DNA from: an uncultured Christensenella sp.
Lineage (GTDB): Bacteria; Bacillota; Clostridia; Christensenellales; UBA1242
DNA: 64,000 bases
NCBI GenBank assembly: GCA_949841595.1
Contig: CATKZB010000002.1
Location: 1-64,000 of the forward strand
Direction: 5' to 3'
This document shows positions 32,501 through 42,300 of this stretch, piece after piece. Under the pieces are notes generated by a model. The model was not told the origin of the DNA and did no database searches. It was given only the letters and a program-made list of their open reading frames with translations. Positions within the stretch are counted from its first letter, which is position 1. Every line of letters starts with the position of its first letter. Position numbers and translations under genes: made by a program.

Positions 32501-32874
32501 GATATGTCCTCCCTAGATTTGATTTTCCCTTCTTCACAAAGCCTACAGAACTCATCAATAGGTTTTGCTGATTCCAAAATCTTTTCGGCTCTACTGTGCA
32601 TCTCAAGAGAAGATTTTTTAGCATCTGGATAGTCCTCAAGATATTTAGCAATTTTATATCCCCTACGCTTAGAATGTGAAATGTAAGGAATATTCTCTTT
32701 TCTTCTTAAGAGTTCAATTTGTCGGCGAACTTGTCTCTCACTATCAGTTTTAAATTCAAGTTGCAAACTTTCCTTTGAAGCCCATTTCTCAGCCAATATT
32801 TGAATAAACTCATAAAACTTTGCTTTCTCTTCTTCGCTCATTTCTGCAATAGGTTTTCTTAAATCAATTTTCAT
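32482..32874 (-). CDS. Winged-helix-like early protein
   Basis: 130 residues. The middle (SERQVRRQIELLRRKENIPY, then SHSKRRGYKIAKY) looks like a DNA-binding winged helix of the kind found in phage regulators. Overlaps the DnaD-like gene by 19 bases and RusA by 11. A role in replication control is plausible, not shown. Confidence 0.55.
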   Translation of the reverse strand: MKIDLRKPIAEMSEEEKAKFYEFIQILAEKWASKESLQLEFKTDSERQVRRQIELLRRKENIPYISHSKRRGYKIAKYLEDYPDAKKSSLEMHSRAEKILESAKPIDEFCRLCEEGKIKSREDISWQEKE

Positions 32875-33292
32875 CTTTCACCTCTTTCAAATGAATAACC
32901 AGTTTTGGTTGTTTTGAGTAAAACTTTGAAACATGCAACTCTATAACTTGGTTGTCATCATAATAAGCAACCTTATTAAGTGCATCACAAACAATCTTGG
33001 CAATATTATCCAAATCTGGCTTTGTTGTAGGTCTTAATTTGCCACTTAAAGCCTCAATTTGTTTCTTCTTGCTGAAACTCTTTGGAATCTCATAATCAGC
33101 CCTAATTGTCATAGAAATTGGCTCACGAGTAAGATCTTCCTGCAATCTACAATTCATGTAACAAAGTTTGATTAAATTTTCATAATTCGTTGTTTTATCG
33201 GGAGTATAAGCAAGAGCAAAGCCATTTCTCTGAGTTACTTTAACTCTTGCTTTCCCTTGAGGTTTACCAAGAACTTCAAATGTGATGTCCAT
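32864..33292 (-). CDS. RusA-family Holliday junction resolvase
   Basis: 142 residues with the RusA signature KPDLDNIAKIVCDALN...AYYDD (about 95-117), containing the acidic metal-binding residues. It cuts Holliday junctions and branched DNA before packaging. Neighbours are the Cas4-like nuclease and annealing-type protein, so all three form a recombination set. Intact with a normal length for the family. Confidence 0.9.
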   Translation of the reverse strand: MDITFEVLGKPQGKARVKVTQRNGFALAYTPDKTTNYENLIKLCYMNCRLQEDLTREPISMTIRADYEIPKSFSKKKQIEALSGKLRPTTKPDLDNIAKIVCDALNKVAYYDDNQVIELHVSKFYSKQPKLVIHLKEVKDEN

Positions 33293-33301
33293 GTTTCACC
33301 T

Positions 33302-34222
33302 CTATAACTTTTTAATGTTTAAACGCTGTGTTATCCCACCTTGCACTGTATAAGGTTTTCTCTCGGTCTCTGTTATTGTTACAAGGAAGTTCCCAGCAAT
33401 AACTTTCTTTCTTTGCCCTACTGCTTGCTTGATTTTGTCGCCAATCTCGTTGTATTCGTCTGCAATAGGTTTAAGTTCGTTTTTGCGATTGATAAGTTCT
33501 TCAATAGTGCCATCATCAACCTCTGCCTCGATTGGTTCGTGTCTCGCTGTGCAACAGTGTCTCAAATCACATTTCTCACACATTGAACAATCTTCACAAG
33601 TCGCAAGTTCGCTATAATCATTCTTTTCAAGAGCAGCATAGATTCTCTCTGCTTTCTTAAGAAGTGCATCTGCTTTGTCATAGTCAAATGCAACTTGAAT
33701 AAGTTTGATTTGTCCTGTAAGTTTGTTTACAAGGCAGAAATAACCTTTTTCTTTTCCAAACTTCCACATATACACAAGAAGTTGTGAAGGATAAGCACGA
33801 ACATAATATTTTTTAGATTTATAAAAATCTTCAATAGAGTTGAGTTTGTCATATTCTTGTGGAGACAATCCTTTAACTTCAACTGGATAGAGTTGTCCAT
33901 CTTCTTCTTTAATACGAAGATCTTCTCTTCCAGTAATAAGTGGATTTTCAACTTTCCAACTTCTTTCTGTTGGCGTAATCACCTCAAGACCAGATTCCTT
34001 TAATGATTTAATAGCATAATCTTCAATAGAATTTCCCAAATCGAAAATGCTCTGAAGTGTTGCATCGTGTGGTGTCTTATCTTCCCAGTTCTTAATTGAA
34101 AGATACAAATATCTTTCACAAGGATGTCCAACACTTGATGCTCTCAAATTATTGCAAGGGTAAACCTTGATTTTATTCTGCTTTGTTTCCAGAATCAGTT
34201 GATTCAGTTTCTCTGCTGTCAT
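33302..34222 (-). CDS. Cas4/RecB-type PD-(D/E)XK nuclease with Fe-S cluster
   Basis: 306 residues. An N-terminal Cys (HPCERYLYL) and a C-terminal CEDCSMCEKCDLRHCC cluster resemble the 4Fe-4S site of Cas4/AddB. The nuclease core includes GREDLR and YPVEVKGLS, with the acidic residues and lysine of PD-(D/E)XK, and a QLLVYMW helix. Probably the exonuclease partner of the annealing protein next to it. Start ATG 34222 with AAGGAGGGTGG, overlapping the previous gene by 50 bases. Confidence 0.8.
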   Translation of the reverse strand: MTAEKLNQLILETKQNKIKVYPCNNLRASSVGHPCERYLYLSIKNWEDKTPHDATLQSIFDLGNSIEDYAIKSLKESGLEVITPTERSWKVENPLITGREDLRIKEEDGQLYPVEVKGLSPQEYDKLNSIEDFYKSKKYYVRAYPSQLLVYMWKFGKEKGYFCLVNKLTGQIKLIQVAFDYDKADALLKKAERIYAALEKNDYSELATCEDCSMCEKCDLRHCCTARHEPIEAEVDDGTIEELINRKNELKPIADEYNEIGDKIKQAVGQRKKVIAGNFLVTITETERKPYTVQGGITQRLNIKKL

Positions 34223-34958
34223 CTAATCCACCCTCCTTTGCAAGTTTTTGGCACTTCCTACAAAGTTCTTTGCCATAATAAGATTTTGAGTAAGATGCTT
34301 CAGCAGAACTTATCTCTGCTCCACAATGTTCACATATAAAGCCACTTCCTTCAACTTTGGATGTTGCTTTTTTACTTTCACCCTTAAATGAATAGCCTTT
34401 AAGTTTTGAAGTATCAATACCACCTTTGGCTAAATCTTCAACTGTAAGATTTCTAAGCCCCGGCAATATTCTTTTGATACCATTGTTAATGCAGTTTGTA
34501 TATGCTGACAACTTAACATCTCTCATGTCAATCTCGTCTGGTGATTTTCTAGGCTTGTCTTTACCGGCAGATGCAAAGAAATCGTCAAAACTACTTCTTG
34601 CACCTTCTGCCTCAATCGTTGCACCAGCAAGAGAGAATTTTCCTTTATATGTGAATGTGTAATGTCCATCGGCTCTTGTTTCTTTCTTTGGCTCTTCAAT
34701 TTGCCAAGAGATTCCAAATAGTCTTGCAACCTTTGTTGCTCCACTTTCTTGAAGATATGGAATGCCACCAATAAGCACCCAATCATTAACTGTTGTCATT
34801 TTTAAAGAGGCGTTCATGATTTTATTCATTGCCTCAATTCTCTTCTCTGCTTGGTCTGCAAGCATTAAGATTGTTTCATTCCCAAGAATATCAAAGGAAT
34901 CATTTTGTGCTGATACTTCGTTTTGGCTATCAACTACAACAAGGTCTTTATTCTCCAT
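34173..34958 (-). CDS. Single-strand annealing-like recombination protein
   Basis: 261 residues from ATG 34958 (ribosome site GGAAGG 8 bases before). The body (about 45-190) reads WVLIGGIPYLQESGATKVAR, then KLSAYTNCINNGIKRILPGL, a pattern seen in phage recombination proteins that pair with nucleases. A C-terminal zinc finger CEHCGAE...CRKC follows. Family name is uncertain; context (Cas4-like nuclease, RusA) supports a DNA annealing role. Confidence 0.6.
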   Translation of the reverse strand: MENKDLVVVDSQNEVSAQNDSFDILGNETILMLADQAEKRIEAMNKIMNASLKMTTVNDWVLIGGIPYLQESGATKVARLFGISWQIEEPKKETRADGHYTFTYKGKFSLAGATIEAEGARSSFDDFFASAGKDKPRKSPDEIDMRDVKLSAYTNCINNGIKRILPGLRNLTVEDLAKGGIDTSKLKGYSFKGESKKATSKVEGSGFICEHCGAEISSAEASYSKSYYGKELCRKCQKLAKEGGLDDSRETESTDSGNKAE

Positions 34959-35262
34959 CTTCATCACCTTCCTTTACAACTTCTTCAACAAAATCATTCA
35001 TAATAGACTTTCTTGAAGCACTAATTTTCTCATTCAGTGATTGATGAATATTTGTAATCGTAATATCCAAATTCATTAACTTTTGAAAAGTTTCTTTGCT
35101 TGGCTCTAAACTTGAAGCATATTTCTCAAATTTGCTTTGCAGGTCTTTTGTTTGTTCATAAAGCGACTTCAATTCTGTATCGCTTTCATTTTTCATTTCT
35201 TCTTCAACCAACTTAGTTGATATTGATAGGAGCATTTCTCCCAATTCTTTTTTGAAATCCAT
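34948..35262 (-). CDS. Small coiled-coil early protein
   Basis: 104 residues, helical and acidic, heptad-like throughout (LYEQTKDLQSKFEKYASSL). Overlaps the next gene by 11 bases. No motif; could be a partner of the annealing protein. Confidence 0.6.
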   Translation of the reverse strand: MDFKKELGEMLLSISTKLVEEEMKNESDTELKSLYEQTKDLQSKFEKYASSLEPSKETFQKLMNLDITITNIHQSLNEKISASRKSIMNDFVEEVVKEGDEDGE

Positions 35263-35370
35263 AATAATTTCCTCACTTTTTTAAAATTTTTTTTGATTTT
35301 TTTAAGTGAGTATGCTAAACTAAAAAAGAGTTGATTAACATTTTTTGGTTAGCAAACTCGTGATGGATTA

Positions 35371-35592
35371 TTAGCAGTGTTCTTGGTCGGATGTCGCTAA
35401 TAGTCCATTTTTCTTTAATAGGTCAATTACAGCAATTCTTAATATATCGCATTTTTTGTGCTTAACACCTGTTTGACTTGTCTTAATCAATGCAAGAGAT
35501 TCTATTCCATCATACAAATCAGGATCGAAATAGCCACCGATATATTTTTCTTGTCTAATTGCTTCTGACTTCTTTTCGTCTTTTTCAACCAA
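35371..35592 (-). CDS. Ribbon-helix-helix-like DNA-binding protein
   Basis: 73 residues, start TTG 35592 with AAGGAGGTG 9 bases upstream; an overlapping ATG at 35600 hits a stop in the wrong frame. The YIGGYFDPDLYDGIESLALI strand and helices followed by CDILRIAVIDLLKK fit a ribbon-helix-helix (CopG/Arc) fold. First gene of the early block, so it may be the prophage's regulator. A CI-type repressor is not present. Confidence 0.6.
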   Translation of the reverse strand: MVEKDEKKSEAIRQEKYIGGYFDPDLYDGIESLALIKTSQTGVKHKKCDILRIAVIDLLKKNGLLATSDQEHC

Positions 35593-35614
35593 AATGTCAT
35601 CACCTCCTTTTAAA

Positions 35615-35648
35615 CAAAAAATAGGCTTGTCAGATAAGACAAACCTAT
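35615..35648 (-). terminator. Hairpin directly before the first phage gene
   Basis: ATAGG.TTGTC / GACAA.CCTAT (35648-35621) followed by T6 on the minus strand; the ribosome site of the first early gene lies right after. It looks like a terminator or attenuator that early transcription must pass. Confidence 0.65.
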
Positions 35649-35659
35649 AAAATCAAATA

Positions 35660-35693
35660 AAAAATAGGATTTATCATCTTACTGACAATCCTA
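35660..35693 (-). terminator. Second similar hairpin
   Basis: ATAGGATT ... AATCCTAT with T6 on the minus strand, similar in sequence to the hairpin 45 bases downstream. Together with the rpoC terminator it makes three in a row. Confidence 0.6.
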
Positions 35694-35706
35694 TATTAAC
35701 ATAACA

Positions 35707-35721
35707 GAAAGTAAAAGATTT
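35707..35721 (+). other. Candidate right attachment repeat
   Basis: 15-bp gaaagtaaaagattt identical to 793-807, between the rpoC terminator and the phage hairpins. The host side keeps the complete terminator. Confidence 0.55.
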
Positions 35722-35725
35722 AAAA

Positions 35726-35751
35726 AAATCTCTTGAAAATTCAAGAGATTT
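35726..35751 (-). terminator. rpoC terminator
   Basis: AAATCTCTTGAA / TTCAAGAGATTT perfect 12-bp inverted repeat, followed by T7 on the minus strand. It lies 9 bases after the rpoC stop. Confidence 0.85.
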
Positions 35752-35759
35752 TATTTATT

Positions 35760-38700
35760 TTAACCAACATCTGTTTCGTCTGTTTCAACTTTAACAGGAA
35801 CAACTGTTCTATATTTCTTCAAACCAGTTCCGGCAGGAATAAGTTTTCCGATGATAACATTTTCTTTGATACCAATCAAATTGTCAACTTTACCCTTCAA
35901 AGCTGCATCAGTCAAAACTCTTGATGTTTCTTGGAATGAAGAAGCAGACAAGAAACTTTCTGTTGAAAGAGATGCTTTTGTGATTCCAAGAAGGATTCTT
36001 CTTGCGATAGCAGGTCTGCCACCTTCTTTCAAAACTCTTTCGTTTTCTTCTTCACAACGAGAAATGTCAACAACATCTCCAGTGAGAAGATTTGTGTCAC
36101 CAGAGTCTTCGATCTTAACTTTCTTAAGCATTTGTCTGATGATGATTTCAATATGTTTGTCGTTAACTTTAACATCTTGTCCACGATAAACTGAAATAAC
36201 TTCAGAAAGCAAGTATTGTTGAAGTCCCTTAAGACCTTTTGTAACCAACAAATCAGAGGGATTGATTGCTCCAGCTGTAAGTTGAGTGCCCGGTTCAACG
36301 GTTTCACCATTCTTAACTTTTAGCACTGCAGGTTTTCTAACTTCATAATCAATGTCACCTTCTCCAGTGACGATTGTGATTTGATATGTTTTTGGATCTT
36401 CTTTGATTTTAACCTTTCCAGAAACTTCTGAAAGCAAACATTCACCCTTAGGTCTTCTTGCTTCAAAAATTTCTTCAACTCTAGGCAAACCTTGAGTGAT
36501 ATCTGCAGCGACAGCAGCACCACCAGTGTGGAAAGTTCTCATAGTAAGCTGCGTACCAGGTTCACCAATTGATTGAGCTGCAATAATACCAACAGCTTCA
36601 CCAAGAGTAACCATATCTTTTCCAGCCAAGTTTCTACCATAACATTTTGCACAAACACCATGTTTGCAACGGCATGTGATAAGTGAACGTATTTGAACTT
36701 CTTTAATGCCAGCCTTAACAACTTGAGAAGCTTGTTCTTTTGAAATCATTGTGTTTGCAGGAACAATAACTTCTTTTGTCTTAGGATCAACTATGTCATC
36801 AACTGCAACTCTTCCATAGATTCTTTCGTCCAAAGTTTCTTGAACAAAACCATCTTTAACAAGATCAGTAACAACAACACCCTTAACCTTTTCTCCTGCA
36901 TCAGCAAAGCAGTCTTCGGTTGTGATAACAACATCTTGTGCAATATCAACAAGTCTTCTTGTCAAATAACCTGAATCGGCTGTTTTAAGCGCAGTATCTG
37001 ACAAACCTTTTCTCGAACCACGAGAATTGATAAAGTATTCAATTGGTGACAAACCTTGCTTAAAGGAAGATTTGATAGGTGTATCGTTCTTAACACCGGA
37101 AGCTGTAGCCTTAATACCAATCATACCACAGTCTTGGTTAAGCTGAGTGTTGTTTCCACGAGCACCAGAAAGCACCATCAAACTGAATGGATTGAATGTG
37201 TCCAAATCTTTTACAACTGCATTTTGAACATGTTGAACGGCATCATTCCAAATTGCAACATTTTCATTAATTTTTTCGTCAAGTGTGATAAGCCCACGAC
37301 GAAGCATTTTTTCATTTTCAAGAACTTTGCTTTCAGCTTCTTTCAAGATTTCAGCTTTTTCAGCAGGTTCTTGAATATCATAAATATTAACTGAAACTGA
37401 AGCCAAAGTTGAATATTTATATCCCAAATCTTTAAGTCTATCAACAAGTTTAGAACATTCAGAAGTTCCAAATTTGTCATAACAATCTGCAACGATTTTC
37501 TTAAGTTCTTTCTTCATAACTGGTTTGTTGATTTCAAGATCACAAACATTTTCTGGGTTTGATCTGTCAACATATCCCAAGTTTTGTGGAATAACGTTGT
37601 TAAACAAAATTCTTCCAACTGAAGTGGTAACTCTCTTTGTGTAAGTTTTTCCATCAAGTTCTTTTGAAAGTCTTACAGTGATTTCTGCTTGCAAATCAAG
37701 ATTTTTTGTTTGGTAAGCATAAATAACTTCATTTTTAGAAGCAAAGATTGATCCTTCACCCTTTGCACCTGGCTTAATCAAAGTCAAATAATAACATCCA
37801 AGCACAACGTCCTGTGCAGGAGTAACAATAGGTTCTCCATCTGACAATTTCAAGATGTTGTTTGAAGCAAGCATAAGAGTTCTAGCTTCAGTTCTTGCAT
37901 CAATTGAAAGAGGAATATGAACAGGCATTTGGTCACCATCGAAGTCAGCATTGAAAGCTGCACAAACAGATGGGTGAAGTTTGATAGCTCTTCCTTCAAC
38001 AAGCACAGGTTCAAAAGCTTGAACAGACAGTCTGTGAAGTGTTGGAGCACGGTTCAAAAGCACTGGGTGATCTTTAATAACATCAGCAAGCACATCCCAA
38101 ACGATTGGTTTTTCTCTTTCAATCATTCTCTTTGCACTTTTGATGTTGTTTGATTGATTCAAATCAATAAGTCTGTTTATAATAAATGGTTTGAAAAGTT
38201 CAAGTGCCATTTCTTTTGGCAAACCACATTGATACATCTTAAGTTCTGGTCCAACGACAATAACTGAACGTCCTGAATAGTCAACACGTTTTCCCAGCAA
38301 GTTTTGTCTGAAACGACCTTGTTTACCACCAAGCATAGCAGTAAGAGATTTCAAATCTCTTTGTTTAGAACCTTGAACAGGTTTTCCACGCTTACCATTG
38401 TCTATCAAATTGTCAACAGCTTCTTGAAGCATTCTCTTTTCGTTTCTAACAATAACATCAGGAGCTCCAAGTTCCATAAGTTTTTTAAGTCTGTTGTTTC
38501 TGTTGATAACACGACGATACAAGTCATTCAAGTCACTTGTTGCATATCTACCACCGTCCAGTGGAACCATTGGACGCAAATCTGGTGGAATAACTGGAAT
38601 TACATCAAGCACCATCCAAGTTGGATTGTTTCCACTTTTTCTGAATGATTCAACAACATCCAATTTTTTTGCAGCTTTGATTTTTCTTTGACCTTTTGCA

Positions 38701-39293
38701 GTTTTAAGTTCTTCTTTAAGAGCTTCACTGTCTTTGTCAAGATCAACATGAGAAAGCAAAATTTTTATAGCTTCTGCACCCATGCCAGCTTCAAAAGTGC
38801 CATATCCATATTTTTCAACAGCATCACGATATTCTTTATCATTCAAAATTTGTTTATATTCCAAATCTGTGTTTTTTGGATCAGTGACAATATAATTGAT
38901 ATAATAAACCACTTGTTCCAAAGTTTTTGGAGTCAAGTCAAGCAACGTTCCGATTCTTGAAGGAACAGATCTGAAATACCAAAGATGAGTTACAGGAGCT
39001 GCAAGCTCGATATGTCCCATTCTTTCACGACGGACTTTTGATCTTGTAACTTCCACCCCACACTTGTCACAGACAACACCACGATAACGGATTCTCTTAT
39101 ATTTTCCACAGTGACATTCCCAGTCTTTCTTAGGCCCAAAAATCTTTTCACAGAAAAGACCATCTTTTTCAGGTTTTTGAGTTCTGTAATTTATTGTTTC
39201 TGGTTTTGTCACTTCGCCATGAGACCATTCTCTGATTTTTTCAGGTGAAGCAATTCCTATTTTGATTTTTTCAAAATTATTAAGTTCAAACAT
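35760..39293 (-). CDS. rpoC: DNA-directed RNA polymerase subunit beta'
   Basis: 1177 residues, complete. The N-terminal zinc site has C60, C62, C75 and C78. The catalytic loop [15 protein letters not shown] carries the Mg-binding aspartates (about residue 449). A second zinc site reads [11 protein letters not shown] near 873. RNA polymerase beta' makes the active site with beta. Start ATG 39293 after TTAGGGGAATATTTT. It is 42 bases after rpoB, same operon. Length is the Firmicutes type without the large insertions of other phyla. Confidence 0.98.
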   Translation of the reverse strand: MFELNNFEKIKIGIASPEKIREWSHGEVTKPETINYRTQKPEKDGLFCEKIFGPKKDWECHCGKYKRIRYRGVVCDKCGVEVTRSKVRRERMGHIELAAPVTHLWYFRSVPSRIGTLLDLTPKTLEQVVYYINYIVTDPKNTDLEYKQILNDKEYRDAVEKYGYGTFEAGMGAEAIKILLSHVDLDKDSEALKEELKTAKGQRKIKAAKKLDVVESFRKSGNNPTWMVLDVIPVIPPDLRPMVPLDGGRYATSDLNDLYRRVINRNNRLKKLMELGAPDVIVRNEKRMLQEAVDNLIDNGKRGKPVQGSKQRDLKSLTAMLGGKQGRFRQNLLGKRVDYSGRSVIVVGPELKMYQCGLPKEMALELFKPFIINRLIDLNQSNNIKSAKRMIEREKPIVWDVLADVIKDHPVLLNRAPTLHRLSVQAFEPVLVEGRAIKLHPSVCAAFNADFDGDQMPVHIPLSIDARTEARTLMLASNNILKLSDGEPIVTPAQDVVLGCYYLTLIKPGAKGEGSIFASKNEVIYAYQTKNLDLQAEITVRLSKELDGKTYTKRVTTSVGRILFNNVIPQNLGYVDRSNPENVCDLEINKPVMKKELKKIVADCYDKFGTSECSKLVDRLKDLGYKYSTLASVSVNIYDIQEPAEKAEILKEAESKVLENEKMLRRGLITLDEKINENVAIWNDAVQHVQNAVVKDLDTFNPFSLMVLSGARGNNTQLNQDCGMIGIKATASGVKNDTPIKSSFKQGLSPIEYFINSRGSRKGLSDTALKTADSGYLTRRLVDIAQDVVITTEDCFADAGEKVKGVVVTDLVKDGFVQETLDERIYGRVAVDDIVDPKTKEVIVPANTMISKEQASQVVKAGIKEVQIRSLITCRCKHGVCAKCYGRNLAGKDMVTLGEAVGIIAAQSIGEPGTQLTMRTFHTGGAAVAADITQGLPRVEEIFEARRPKGECLLSEVSGKVKIKEDPKTYQITIVTGEGDIDYEVRKPAVLKVKNGETVEPGTQLTAGAINPSDLLVTKGLKGLQQYLLSEVISVYRGQDVKVNDKHIEIIIRQMLKKVKIEDSGDTNLLTGDVVDISRCEEENERVLKEGGRPAIARRILLGITKASLSTESFLSASSFQETSRVLTDAALKGKVDNLIGIKENVIIGKLIPAGTGLKKYRTVVPVKVETDETDVG

Positions 39294-39335
39294 AAAATAT
39301 TCCCCTAATTTTTTGTATTTTCACACCAAACAAAT

Positions 39336-42300
39336 TTACTCGTCAAAATCGCCAAAGTCATCAAACAAATTCAAATCTTCAAGTCCAGCAGGCATTGAAG
39401 TTTCTTCTTCAATTTCCTTTTGAATTTCAGTTTTTTCATCATTTGCTGAAAGCATTTCGTCGATATCAAGTGTAACATTCTTCAAGTCTTTTTCAACTTC
39501 GTTGTCAATTCCAAGTTTATCTTGTTCGTCTTGAGAAAGTTCTGGCAATTCAATTTCTTCGTCATTTTCAGTCAAAATCTTAACATCAAGTGCCAAAGCT
39601 TGCAATTCTTTAACCAAAACTTTGAATGATTCAGGAATTCCAGGTTCAGCAATTGGTTGACCTTTCACAATAGCTTCAAATGTCTTAACTCTTCCGACAA
39701 CATCGTCAGATTTAACTGTAAGCATTTCTTGAAGCACATGAGATGCACCATAAGCTTCCAAAGCCCAAACTTCCATTTCACCAAATCTTTGACCACCAAA
39801 CAAGGCTTTTCCACCAAGTGGTTGTTGTGTGATAAGTGAATAAGGTCCAATTGAACGAGCATGAATTTTACTGTCAACCATGTGATTGAGCTTAAGCATA
39901 TATTTCATACCAACAGTTGTTTTATTTTCAAATGGTTCACCAGTTCTTCCATCATAAAGTTGAACTTTTCCATTTGCAGGGAAGTTGTTTTCAACAAGAA
40001 GTTGTTGAATCTTTTCAGCATCTGCACCATCAAATGCAGGTGTGGCAACTTTCCAGCCAAGAGAACCAGCAACAAGTCCCAAATGAACTTCCAAAACTTG
40101 TCCCAAATTCATACGAGAAGGAACGCCCAATGGGTTGAGCACAATGTCAAGAGGGCGACCATTTGCCATAAAAGGCATGTCAGCTTCTGGCATAATGATT
40201 GAAATACAACCTTTATTACCATAACGTCCACTCATCTTGTCACCAACAGAGAGCTTTCTCTTTTGAGCAATAGTAACTTTAACAAGTTCATTAACGCCAG
40301 GTTCAAGTTCGTCTTTATTTTTTCTGCTGAACACTTGAACATCAACAACAACACCACCCTTTCCATGTTGAACACGGAGAGATGTGTCTCTAACTTCTCT
40401 AGCTTTTTCACCAAAGATAGCACGGAGCAATCTTTCTTCAGGAGAAAGTTCTGTTTCCCCCTTAGGAGTAACCTTTCCAACCAAGATATCCCCTGATCTA
40501 ACTTCAGCACCAACTCTGATAATTCCGTTTTCGTCCAAATTCTTAAGAGCTTCTTCTCCAAGATTTGGAATATCTCTTGTGATAACTTCATCACCAAGTT
40601 TTGTAGTTCTGCATTTAAGTTCTTCAACTTTCAAGCAAATTGATGTGTAAACATCTTCTTTAACCAATCTTTCATTGATAAGAATAGCATCTTCGTAGTT
40701 ATATCCTTCCCAGTTCATATAACCAACAAGAACATTCTTTCCAAGAGCCAATTCACCATTATCAGTTGAATAACCATCAATAATGATGTCACCTTTCTTG
40801 ACATGTTCACCTTTCACAACGCAAGGTTTTTGATTGAAACATGTTTCATCATTTGTTTTATCAAATTTAATAAGGTTGTAAATATCAATTTCGCCTTTGC
40901 TGTTTTTGATTCTAACTTCATCGGCACTAACATATTCAACAGTTCCATCTTGTTTTGCAAGTTGAGTGTAACCACAGTCATGAGCAACTTTTGCTTCCAT
41001 ACCTGTTCCCACAATAGGAGATTCAGCTCTCAAAAGTGGAACAGCTTGACGTTGCATGTTTGCACCCATAAGCGCACGGTTAGCTTCATTGCTGTTTACA
41101 AATGGAATAAGAGATGTTGCAACAGAGATAAATTGTCTTGGAGATGCATCTACAAAATCAACTTGTTTTGCAGGAACTTCAATTGCATAGTCTTTATGTC
41201 TGCAGATTATTCTCTTATTAACAAATCTTCCTTCTTCGTCAAGAGGTTCAGTTGCTTGAGCGATGTATGCTTCATCTTCGATGTCTGCCATGAAATATTC
41301 ACATTTATTTGAAACAACACCTGTTTCTTTGTTAACCCTTCTGTAAGGGGTTTCAAGGAAACCATATTCATTGACTTTTGCATAACTTGTCAATGTGTTA
41401 ACCAAACCAATAGCTTGACCTTCAGGAGTTTCAATAGGGCAAATACGTCCATAGTTTGTGTAGTGTATATCACGAACTTCAGCGTCAGCTCTTTCTTTCT
41501 TAATTCCCCCAGGACCAACGGCAGAAACACGGCGCTTTTGTGTTATGCCTGACAATGGGTTGACTTGATCCATAAGTTGAGAAAGCTGAGATGAAGCCAC
41601 GAAATCGCGCAAAGCTCTGTTGATAGCTTTTGGATTGACAATTTGTCTTGGAGTAACTTCAGAAAGTTCTTTTCCTTGCAAAGTTTCTCTGACATTTGCA
41701 ACAAGTTTTGTCACACCAGAACGGAAATGATCATAGAACAATTCACCAACTGTGGCAATTCTCTTGTTTGACAAGTGTTCAATCTTATCAGTTTTTGCGA
41801 TATCTTCAATAACATCAAGATACATGCTGATTGATGCCAAAATATCATCCATAGTAAGAGTTGTGATCATCAAATCTTTTGCATGTTCTTTGATTGCTTG
41901 CATTCTCTTTTCTTTTGATTTGTTATCTTTCAAAAGTTGAGCAAGCACTGGATAATAAACTTCTTCCAAAATTCCAAGTGCTTTTTCATCACAAGGGAAA
42001 ACATCAGAAAGTTTAACTCTGTTGTTTCCACGAATAAGGTATTTTTTGTCAGAAAGTTGAACCCAAACTTCATTCACTCCACTTGCCTTAATCTTATGAG
42101 CAATTTCTGGAGTTGCAGTTTCGCCAGCTTTTGCAATTACTTCGCCATCAGGAGAAACAACATCCTCTGCCAAGATATGACCTTCAACTCTTCTTTCAAT
42201 AGAAAGTTTTTTGTTTAAGTTATATCTTCCAACTCTAGACAAGTTGTACCATTGTTCTGAGAAGAACCAAAGATTTAAATAACTTCTTGTTGTTTCTGCA

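Larger units (their letters stand above)
793..35721 (-). mobile_element. Prophage, about 34.9 kb, downstream of rpoC
   Basis: A 15-bp repeat, gaaagtaaaagattt, occurs at 793-807 and 35707-35721, at the two edges of a block of one-direction phage genes (TerS, TerL, portal, capsid, tail tips, replication, RusA). The right copy falls between the rpoC terminator and the first phage gene. I see no tyrosine or serine integrase, no divergent CI-type repressor and no endolysin. A DDE transposase gene sits next to the left repeat. The prophage may be cryptic, may use the DDE protein, or may carry unrecognised replacements. Lack of a tape-measure protein suggests a short-tailed phage. Confidence 0.75.
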
